Positions 58,030 to 64,000 of a stretch of DNA of 64,000 bases are shown one piece after another (within the stretch, counting starts at the first letter, position 1; every line of letters begins with the position of its first letter). The stretch lies in NCBI GenBank assembly GCA_026018925.1, contig JAKSZU010000031.1, positions 13,653,149 through 13,717,148 on the forward strand. The letters are read 5' to 3'. Below the pieces are notes generated by a model. The model was given only the letters and a program-made list of their open reading frames with translations, searched no databases and was not told where the DNA came from. The position numbers and the translations under genes were made by a program. Source of the stretch: Tupaia tana. Lineage: Eukaryota > Chordata > Mammalia > Scandentia > Tupaiidae.

Positions 58030-58301
58030 GGAACCAGCAGTTAGCGTAATGGCTATGTCGCTGGACTCCCACGTGGTCGACCGCGGTTCGAGTCTCGGAC
58101 CCGGTGGCTTACAACTCACGCCGGGCGCGTGTGCGTGCGTACCCAGGATCCCAAGAGGAGAATGGAGGAGAAGGGATTGCGGCGTGACCGTCCCCCCTGG
58201 GGAGTGATTTCTCGCTTTCTGTCTCTCTGTCTCTGTCTGTCTGTCTGGCGAGCGCACGCGCCCTATAGCAAAAAACCTCTCCAAAAAAAAAAAAAAAAAA
58301 A
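58030..58301 (+). mobile_element. Long SINE, young, nested, perfect 15-bp target duplication
   Basis: 'ggaaccagcagttagcgtaa', A box 'tagcgtaatgg' (58042-58052), B box region 'ggttcgagtct' (58085-58095), 'gtgcgtgcgtacccaggatc', 'ccccctggggagtgattt', 'cgccctatagcaaaaaacc', A-tail of about 23. Flanked by two identical 'aaaactcaagcggtg' copies (58015-58029, 58302-58316). Confidence 0.97.
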
Positions 58302-58489
58302 AAAACTCAAGCGGTGTGTGTGTGTGTGTGTGTGTGTGTGTGCCCAAGATCCCAAGAGGAGAACAGAGAAGAAGGGATTGCAGTGTGGGGAGTGATTTGT
58401 CTCTTTCTGTCTCGCTGTCTCTGTCCCTCTTTCCAGTGAGTTCATGTGCCCTGTACCAAAAATCTCTTTTTTAAAAAAAAAATTATTCA
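58302..58489 (+). mobile_element. Long SINE, 3' part of the split element, with (GT)n
   Basis: Resumes after the second duplication copy with (GT)13 where 'gtgtgcgtgcgtgcc' is expected, then 'gtgcccaagatcccaagagg', 'ggagtgatttgtctctttc', 'gccctgtaccaaaaatc', A-tail ending 'aattattcat'. Confidence 0.92.
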
Positions 58490-58502
58490 TGGGACCAGCA
58501 GT

Positions 58503-58513
58503 TAGCGTAATGG
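58503..58513 (+). promoter_or_regulatory. Pol III A box of the young SINE
   Basis: 'tagcgtaatgg' fits the tRNA-type A box (TRGYNNARNNG). It lies 12 bp from the element start, where type-2 pol III promoters place it. Confidence 0.75.
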
Positions 58514-58545
58514 CTATGTCGCTGGACTCCCACGTGGTCGACCGC

Positions 58546-58556
58546 GGTTCGAGTCC
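58546..58556 (+). promoter_or_regulatory. Pol III B box of the young SINE
   Basis: 'ggttcgagtcc' is a perfect match to the tRNA-type B box (GGTTCGANTCC), 32 bp after the A box. With the A box it suggests this copy could still be transcribed. Confidence 0.85.
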
Positions 58557-58769
58557 CGGACCCGGCGGCTTAAACTCACGCCGGGCGCGTGTGTGTGCGT
58601 GCCCAAGATCCCGAGAGGAGAATGGAGGAGAAGGGATTGCGGCGTGGCCATGCCCCCTGGGGGGTGATTTCTCGCTTTCTATCTCTCTGACTCTCTCTGT
58701 CTGTCTGGCGAGCGCACGCGCCCTATAGCAAAAAAAACTCTCCAAAAAAAGAAAAAAAAAATTATTCAT

Positions 58770-58951
58770 TACATTTTATCTGTCATTATTATTATTATTA
58801 TCATTATTGTTATTATTATTATGTTTTCATTCCTATAGGGCATGCATGCTCACCGGAGAGAAAGAGAAAGCAAGCGGCCAGGTCTGGGACTCGAACTGCA
58901 GTCCACCATGTGGGAGTGCAGCGCCTTACCCCTCACGCTCTGTGTGGGTCC
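58770..58951 (-). mobile_element. Short SINE, minus strand, with (ATT)n tail
   Basis: (ATT)n-rich tail at 58782-58825, 'cctatagggcatgcatgc', 'gagaaagcaagcggccagg', 'gggactcgaactgcag', 'tgtgtgggtccc'. Confidence 0.85.
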
Positions 58952-58954
58952 CTA

Positions 58955-59150
58955 CATTAATATACTGCATGTAATACCAGCCTACGGAGGTCTATACAGA
59001 GAAAAGAGATGAGAATTTGGTAACGGACCTCGGCGACAGGAAGGGGCGGATTGCGGAGCGACGGCGTAACGGATATGGGGTCTGCTTCCCAGTGACGAAA
59101 ACCTTCTGGAATGTGATAGTCACGATTGTCCAAAACAGTCAGTAGGAGAA
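58955..59150 (+). mobile_element. L1 3' UTR fragment
   Basis: 'gcgtaacggatatggggtctgc', 'cccagtgacgaaaaccttctgg', 'aatgtgatagtcacgattgtcc' follow the L1M 3' UTR order ('gggtacggggtttc', 'gatgaaaatgttctgg', 'gatggttgcac'). Confidence 0.7.
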
Positions 59151-59159
59151 ATCTTCAAA

Positions 59160-59290
59160 ACGTTCAGGATAAAAACTGTGTGTCAGGAAAAAACTATGCA
59201 TGGATTTCCAAAAAACAAACAAGAAAACATCGCACCAAAACGAACTCAGACGTCCCTTCCACGCTCCTACAAACTCGGGCAAGCTGCCTC
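59160..59290 (+). repeat. Unassigned interspersed repeat, plus strand
   Basis: 'aaaaaactatgcatggatttcc', 'catcgcaccaaaacgaactc', 'cccttccacgctcctacaaac'. Reverse-complement relative of 44876-45177. It follows directly after an L1 end, so it might be an unrecognised L1 3' terminus or a separate element. Confidence 0.45.
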
Positions 59291-59610
59291 GTATCTTAAA
59301 AACCGCCAGTCACGGCGTGGCGAGGCATGTGGGTCCCACCGCGCACGGACACAGAATCAATTTAAGATTGTTAAGGAGCAGGAAGGCTTTTCCGCTTGAG
59401 AGTGTAATTAATGAGGTCATTAGGACACATTAGCCCGCGTTCTCCATAACAACTCAGATCACCCACAGAACGCCTCTCATGTTCCTCCATCCATAACCAG
59501 AAACAAGATACGCTGTAAGGGGGGGGGGGGGGGAACAGCACCGTGAAGGCTTCCACAAATGCACTTTCACCGCCCGCCCGGCAGACAGCATCTTGCTCTC
59601 ACCAGGACTT
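59291..59610. other. Candidate conserved non-coding element
   Basis: 'gaatcaatttaagattgtt', 'gagtgtaattaatgaggtcatt', 'cattaggacacattagccc', 'tccataacaactcagatcac'. TAATTA and related cores in SINE-free DNA, like the block at 19080-19740. A run of 16 G sits at 59519-59534. Confidence 0.45.
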
Positions 59611-59861
59611 TATTTTTTATTTTTTATTTTTTTTTGGAGAGGTTTTTGCTATAGGGCGCGTGCGCTCGCCAGAAAGACAGAGAGACAGAAAGTGAGAAAT
59701 CACCCCCCGGGGGGATGGCCACACTGCAATCCCTTCTCCATTCTCCTCTCGGGATCTTGGGCACGCATACACACACACCCGGCGTGAATTTTAAGCCACC
59801 GGGTCTGGCACTCGAACCACCAAGTCCAGAGACGTAGCCATCACACCAACTGGTGGTCCCT
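59611..59861 (-). mobile_element. Long SINE, minus strand, young
   Basis: T-rich tail, 'gaggtttttgctatagggcg', 'cgtgcgctcgccagaaag', intact 'ccccccggggggatggcc', 'ctcctctcgggatcttggg', small deletion near the B box, head 'caccaactggtggtccc'. Confidence 0.92.
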
Positions 59862-59924
59862 CAGTGACACTTTAAATGACCCTAAAGATGGAGTCTCCAA
59901 GGCTGATAGGAGCCATGTGTCCCC

Positions 59925-60120
59925 GTCAGTGTGTTAACCCAGGTCACGCACCTGGGGCTTGAACATCACACCGGGCGCGTGTGTGTGCGTGCCCAAGATC
60001 CCAGGAGGAGAAGCGGCTGCACCGTGGCCGTCCCCTGGGGGATGATTCCCCACTTTCTGTCTCTGTCTCTGTCTCTCTGGAGAGCACACCGCCTTACAGG
60101 AAAAATCCCTGAAAACTCAG
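59925..60120 (+). mobile_element. Long SINE, head truncated
   Basis: 'acctggggcttgaacatcac', 'gtgtgtgcgtgcccaagatc', 'gtggccgtcccctgggggatg', 'cagagcacaccgccttacag' type end, A-rich tail. No A or B box. Confidence 0.82.
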
Positions 60121-60620
60121 GAGAACCCTAGCGGACCGGGCAGACACGCCTTAGGACGCGGCTCCTCCGCATGGCTGCTCCTGAACCCCTCCTTAGCCAG
60201 AAACGGCACTGGCAGCGTGCGCTGGGAGGACGCCTCCCCGGCTGAGGCCGCCAGAGTCCCTGCCGCCCACTCCTCTGGGAGGCTCGGTACCAGGCAGACG
60301 AGCCCCGGACACGCCCTGCCCCTCAGGGTAGGGGTAGGAGAAAAGGATCAAACCTGCATTTCGCGTGACCTCAACGTGCCCTTTCCCCAGCCTCATCTAA
60401 CACACCCTTCGGGGAGGGGGCCCCCTTGGGCGGTGATGGTGACATCCCTGTACCGGCACCGCCTGCCTGACACTCGCCACCTCGCCGGGAGGACGGGGGC
60501 TCCATCTCACACGCACACCACCACGAACCAGGGGGTGGGGACCCGGACACGGGGTGACTGCACACATCCGTCCTCCAAGCTCCCCACACCTACATCCCTG
60601 CCCCTGCAGACGTGGCCTCA
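60121..60620. other. Single-copy GC-rich stretch
   Basis: Nothing recognised over about 500 bp. Confidence 0.4.
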
Positions 60621-60822
60621 CTTGCAAAACTAGAGACTTGGCAGATGGGATGAAGTGAAGAATCCGATCCTGAGACGGGCTCATCCTGGACTAGGGGGAC
60701 CTCAGTGCAGTGAGCAGGGTCCCCATGAGAGACCGAAGGGGAGACACAGACACGGAGGAGGAGCCACATGGAGACGGGGCAGAGACTGGAGGGACGCGGC
60801 CACAAGCCAAGGGACGCCTGGA
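60621..60822 (+). mobile_element. MaLR-like LTR, 5' part (locus 3)
   Basis: 'gatgggatgaagtgaagaatcc', 'gagacgggctcatcctgg', 'gggtccccatgagagacc', 'cagacacggaggaggagcc', 'gcggccacaagccaagggac' follow an MLT1-type ERVL-MaLR LTR in order and match locus 2. It leads directly into the minisatellite. No retroviral gene is present. Confidence 0.75.
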
Positions 60823-61070
60823 GCCCCTGGGAGAGGAGGAAGGAGGGGAGCTGGGAGAGGAGGAAGGAGCCTCCCCCCCCGGGAGCTGGGAGAGGAGGAA
60901 GGAGCCTCCCCTGGGAGCTGGGAGCTGGGAGAGGAGGAAGGAGCCTCCCCTGGGAGCTGAGAGAGGAGGAAGGAGCCTCCCCTGGGCCCTGGGAGCTGGG
61001 AGCTGGGAGAGGAGGAAGGAGCCTCCCCCCCCTGGGAGCTGGGAGAGGAGGAAGGAGCCTCCCTGGCCCT
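60823..61070 (+). repeat. 32-bp minisatellite inside a MaLR-like LTR (locus 3)
   Basis: About 7 copies of the unit seen at loci 1 and 2, with variants such as a doubled 'gggagctgggagctggg'. It is the shortest of the three arrays and the best preserved on both flanks, so it shows most clearly where in the LTR the array arose. Confidence 0.95.
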
Positions 61071-61230
61071 CAGGACGGAGCACGGCCCTGCCACCCCGGA
61101 GCTCAGACGGTGGGCTCCAGGGCTTGGAGCAGAGACATCTGTTGCTTAAAGCCCCTAGAGTGTGGCTGTTTCTCCCGGCATCCCCAGGCCCGCCCTGGAG
61201 TGTCCCCGTAGACACCGGGTGGGCTCCACT
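61071..61230 (+). mobile_element. MaLR-like LTR, 3' part (locus 3)
   Basis: 'gacggagcacggccctgcc', 'ggagctcagacggtgggc', 'ccagggcttggagcagag', 'catctgttgcttaaagcccc', 'gtgtggctgtttctcccgg' match the LTR 3' part and the flank after locus 1. Confidence 0.7.
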
Positions 61231-61334
61231 ATAGCCAGCGGATGGGGCCTCCCCAGTGTGCAGCCTGCCTCCAGCTTCTGCCTGGTCCCCGGGATGGCAT
61301 TTCTTCGTGGAGGGAGGCAGAACCCTCGGCCCAG

Positions 61335-61614
61335 CAGTCCCATTCTAGCCAGTGGGCCATCCGAGTGAGAGGGCATGTGCACTCTGTGGGGAGAGACACA
61401 GAGAAAGAGAGAGACAGAAGGAAAGCAAGAACACACGCCCCATGGAGCATGGCCGTGCCACAATCCGCTCTCCTCCATCTGTCCCTCCTTTGGGGATTTT
61501 GGCCACACAATCACACACCCAGTGTGTTTTCAAACCACCAGGTCCAGGACTAGAACCGTGAGGCCCACCACGTGGGATCCAGTTGCCTCAACCACTACGC
61601 CACCGGTCGGCCGG
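61335..61614 (-). mobile_element. Long SINE, minus strand
   Basis: 'gagagggcatgtgcactc', 'cccatggagcatggccgtg', 'ctcctccatctgtccctcc', 'gattttggccacacaatcac', 'ccaggactagaaccgtg', head 'gccaccggtcggccgg'. Confidence 0.85.
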
Positions 61615-61637
61615 CTAGTGGCTTTTAAAGATGTACA

Positions 61638-61704
61638 CAGAGGGCCCGGAGGCGGCACGCTGGTCACGGTGGTGGACGCCCACGTGACCAGTCCCACTCC
61701 GGAT
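61638..61704 (+). mobile_element. SINE head fragment
   Basis: 'gagggcccggaggcggcacgc', 'ggtggtggacgcccacgtg', 'accagtcccactcc'. Only the first half of a head is left before an opposite-strand SINE. Confidence 0.55.
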
Positions 61705-61705
61705 T

Positions 61706-61931
61706 TATCAGTAAATAAATCAGAGAGAGACAGACAGTGAGAGGGGAAGTGAGAAATCACCCCCTGGGGTATGGCCACACCGCAAGCTCTTCTCCATTAT
61801 CCTCTCAGGATTTGGGGTACGCACACACACACATACCTAGTGTGACTTTCAAACCACCGGGTGCGGGACTTGAACCGTGGTCAGCCAGGTGGGAATCCAG
61901 CACCTTAACCTCCACACCGCCTGCTGGCCCC
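61706..61931 (-). mobile_element. Long SINE, minus strand, tail truncated
   Basis: 'tcagagagagacagacag', 'ccctggggtatggccacac', 'atcctctcaggatttggggt', 'cctagtgtgactttcaaacc', 'gggacttgaaccgtgg', head 'caccgcctgctggcccc'. Confidence 0.88.
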
Positions 61932-62234
61932 AAAAGTCCATTATATTTTCTGCTTCGAAGGCATAATTGGGTGTCAGGCGAGTTCAGCGTTGGTGCCAGA
62001 CCTCAGACTGATCAATGCACATGACGTGTTTCCCCCAAAGCCACGTTCCGCCTTTAAAATACGAACTGAACACCCCTAACCCAGAAACCCACCACGTGTA
62101 ACGTCCACAGTCAGAGCCGTTCGGAGCTCGGAAATGCACTACGGGTCGGACCCTCCACACCCTTCCGGACGTGGGAGTCTGGAGTTACGTATGTAGGTTT
62201 TCAATATCAAGGACATCTTTCTATATTTACATTA
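61932..62234. other. Single-copy stretch
   Basis: 'ccattatattttctgcttcg' and neighbours are single copy. Nothing recognised. Confidence 0.35.
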
Positions 62235-62482
62235 TATATATATTTTTAATGTCATAGACACACACGTGCTCATCAGACACAGACGGGAGTGAAGCCGTGG
62301 GGAGGAAGCACCCCCTCATGGGGCATGGTCACCCCACAATCCCTTCTCTACCTCTTCTTCTTTCAGAGATATTGACCACCACATGCACACGTGCCTGGCG
62401 TGGTTTTTACACCGCCAGGTGCAGGACTAGAACTGGGAGGCCGACCACGTGGGATCCAGCCACCTTCACCACCACACCATGG
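62235..62482 (-). mobile_element. Long SINE, minus strand, decayed
   Basis: 'cacgtgctcatcagacacag', 'ccctcatggggcatggtc', 'acatgcacacgtgcctggcg', 'ggactagaactgggaggcc', head 'accaccacaccatgg'. Confidence 0.75.
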
Positions 62483-62768
62483 AAGGCCGGCCAAGTACCC
62501 TGAGGTTAGGAGTACCTGTGTATGTGAAACGGAAGTGAATTTGGTCTCTAGACCCGGGACCCATCCGGGAGATACCTTACGACGTAGGTGCCAATGTCGC
62601 AGCATCCGGGAGAAAAGTTTTCCACCCGAACCTGTTCTAATCCCAACCATTCCGCTAAGTGCTTGCCATAATAAATACTGGACAATAAATGCTGTGGCAA
62701 TCATCACCCCGATTCGCTCCAGCTGGCCTCATTTGTACAGGTAACTTGGACATTCGAAAGCAAAAACC
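62483..62768. other. Unassigned stretch
   Basis: 'ggagataccttacgacgtagg', 'gcttgccataataaatactgg', 'acaataaatgctgtggcaatc'. It may be an old dispersed repeat, but I cannot identify it. Confidence 0.3.
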
Positions 62769-63018
62769 AGGCCCACAGATGACATAGCAGTTACATGGCC
62801 AACCGTAGTTCAAGTCCCAGACCCGGTGGTTTAAACTCATGCGGGGTGCATGTGTGTGCGTGCCCAAGATCCCAAGAGGAGAATGGAGGAGAAGGGATTG
62901 CGGTGTGGCCATCCCCCCGGGGGTGATTCTCACTTTCAGCTTCACTCTATCTCTGTCTCTGTCTCTGTCACTCTCTCTCCCCAGCAAGTGCACATGCCTA
63001 AGGCAAACATCTCTACAA
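62769..63018 (+). mobile_element. Long SINE, A-box region deleted
   Basis: 'ggcccacagatgacatagc', 'agttacatggccaaccg' (the 'gctggactccca' segment is lost), 'agttcaagtcccagacccgg', 'gtgtgcgtgcccaagatccc', 'ccccccgggggtgattctc', 'gcctaaggcaaacatc'. Confidence 0.88.
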
Positions 63019-63107
63019 AGGGACTGGCAAGTAGCGTGGTGGTTAAGGGCGCTGGACTCCCACATGACTGACAGCTGTTCGAGTCCCGAACCTGGTGGCT
63101 TTCTCTC

Positions 63108-63149
<42 letters not shown>

Positions 63150-63206
63150 ATCAAATTGAAAATAAATAAATAAAGTTAAATAAAAATAATTCTTAAAAAA
63201 AAAATA
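63019..63206 (+). mobile_element. Short SINE with expanded (CT)n
   Basis: 'gggactggcaagtagcgtgg', 'taagggcgctggactccc', B box 'tgttcgagtcccg', about 50 bp of (CT)n at 63098-63148, 'aatcaaattgaaaataaat', A-tail. Confidence 0.92.
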
Positions 63207-63211
63207 ACCTT

Positions 63212-63407
63212 AGGGCCCAGCAGATGGGACGGTGGTTAAGGGCAGTGGAGTCCCACATGGCCAGGCAAAGTTCGAGTCCTGGCCTGGTGGCTTTGCTTTC
63301 TCACTTTCCTTCTCTTTCTCTCACTCTGTCCCTCTATGGTCAAATGAAAACAATAAACAAATAAATTAAATTAAATTAAATTATTCTTTAAGGTAAAAAA
63401 AAAAACA
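63212..63407 (+). mobile_element. Short SINE
   Basis: 'agggcccagcagatggg', 'taagggcagtggagtccc', B box 'agttcgagtcctgg', 'ctttctcactttccttctc', 'ggtcaaatgaaaacaa', (AAATT)n and poly-A tail. Third of three same-strand SINEs. Confidence 0.9.
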
Positions 63408-63760
63408 TGCTGATCCCTAAGCTGGTCACGGAGGGATCCTTCCATGGAAAAATTGGGTCTGTGTTTCATACCGTTGAACTTTTGAAGAAAACAAAGAGAC
63501 GAAACTGTGATTTTCTTACCCCAAAAGGTTCCTAAAAGTTAACCCATTGAGGAATTTGAAACAAAGTCTCTATGATTTTTAAGTAAATGGCATTTTAAGC
63601 AAGTGACGCGAAGATACCGAGGGAGAGACCCTGTTAACTGCAAGTCACGCGCAAGAGAAAAATCCCGGCGAGCTGAAGTGCCCTTCAGAAACGGCATTCG
63701 GCCGTCCGCGTGGTAGTTTTCTTTATTCCGAGCAACTCAAAGGTTACACAAAAGAAATGA
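63408..63760. other. Single-copy AT-richer stretch, possible conserved element
   Basis: 'ccgttgaacttttgaagaaaac', 'gtctctatgatttttaagtaaa', 'ttttctttattccgagcaac', 'aggttacacaaaagaaatg'. Not a known repeat. The minus-strand 'aataaa' near 63721 would also fit a transcript end entering from the right. Confidence 0.3.
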
Positions 63761-64000
63761 AAATAAGTCACCCTGTGGGGCGGGGGGAGCCCGTGCAGCG
63801 GGACGTGAGGGCTCGGGCGGTACGGATGACGGTCATCTGTCCCTCCTTCTCACTCCGATGCCTTGAACACAGGGATGCCTGTGGAATCAAACGCAAGTTC
63901 CTTTTAACCGCCGCTTCAGGAACAGTTGTTGTGGAAGCTGCTCTGCGGGTGCATGTTCTGCGTGCGTGTGTGTGGGCATGGGCGTGTACGTGTGTGCACG
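63761..64000. other. Single-copy stretch ending in GT-rich DNA
   Basis: The last 45 bp are GT-rich ('gcgtgtgtgtgggcatggg'), perhaps the edge of a repeat beyond the window. Confidence 0.35.

Larger units (their letters stand above)
58491..58752 (+). mobile_element. Long SINE, young, perfect target duplication
   Basis: 'gggaccagcagttagcgtaa', 'ctatgtcgctggactccc', intact B box, 'gtgtgcgtgcccaagatccc', 'gagaatggaggagaaggg', 'ccccctggggggtgattt', 'cgccctatagcaaaaaaaac'. Flanked by 'aaaaaaaaattattcat' at 58474-58490 and 58753-58769. Almost identical in its head to 58030-58301. Confidence 0.97.

Noticed and set aside
58491..58570. tRNA gene at SINE heads
   Set aside because: A and B boxes are present, but the acceptor and anticodon stems do not fold as a tRNA and the sequence continues into the SINE body.
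53150..61230. A complete endogenous retrovirus between the LTR-like loci at 53 and 61 kb
   Set aside because: Both LTR pieces are in the same orientation, but the 6 kb between them is CT tract, SINEs and L1, with no gag, pol or env similarity.

Overview
The window is non-coding vertebrate DNA, almost certainly from a placental mammal. It has mammalian-type L1 3' ends, MaLR-type LTR remnants, many GC-rich minisatellites, and a very dense lineage-specific SINE population. I find no exon, rRNA, tRNA gene or CRISPR array that I can support. Nearly all long open frames fall in tandem repeats or are translations of SINEs. The SINEs are not Alu, B1/B2, carnivore SINEC, equid ERE, bovid, lagomorph C or bat VES elements. 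From memory they most resemble the tRNA-derived CYN elements of colugos (Dermoptera). That assignment is a guess of about 40% and needs a library search.

Two related SINE forms recur roughly 90 times. The long form (about 240-265 bp) has a tRNA-like head with pol III A and B boxes, a body carrying 'gtgcgtgcgtgcccaagatc', 'gagaatggaggagaaggg' and a C6-T-G6 palindrome, a CT-rich stretch, 'gccctatagcaaaaacc' and an A-tail. The short form (about 150-190 bp) has the same type of head followed directly by a CT-rich tract, 'ggtcaaattaaataa' and an A/T-rich tail. Some copies are young, with intact boxes and near-perfect target-site duplications (for example 58030-58301 and 58491-58752). Others are decayed, nested in one another, or stacked head to tail.

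Layout. 1-1770: minisatellite inside a MaLR-like LTR. 2-4.2 kb: SINEs, then a possible conserved block. 4.2-5.2 kb: 14 copies of a 70-bp repeat. 5.2-7.3 kb: unique GC-rich DNA with DR1-like motifs. 7-11.7 kb: SINEs and a 465-bp GAAA tract. 11.95-12.79 kb: GATA array. 13.9-14.7 kb: 43-bp minisatellite. 14.8-18.8 kb: SINE stacks, an L1 end and a MaLR LTR. 18.9-20.1 kb: the best candidate conserved regulatory block, with an adjoining CpG-rich segment. 20-22 kb: SINEs and L1. 22.5-23.8 kb: 37-bp minisatellite with higher-order structure. 24-47 kb: SINE-rich DNA broken by single-copy islands with TAATTA-type sites (25.3, 29.5-30.2, 32.3, 34.6-35.0, 37.7, 39.9-40.3 kb). 47.8-48.9 kb: 18-bp minisatellite. 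49-53 kb: L1, SINEs, a GT-rich tract. 53.2-54.7 kb: second LTR-borne minisatellite. 54.9-56.0 kb: 1.1-kb CT-rich tract. 56-60 kb: SINEs, two L1 ends, another TAATTA island. 60.6-61.2 kb: third LTR-borne minisatellite. 61-64 kb: SINEs and a single-copy end.

My overall reading (inference) is a gene-free, GC- and CpG-rich, minisatellite-rich interval, as is common near mammalian chromosome ends. It holds a series of possible conserved regulatory islands that SINEs have inserted between rather than into. The most unusual observation is that the same 32-bp minisatellite has grown inside three related LTR copies within 64 kb.
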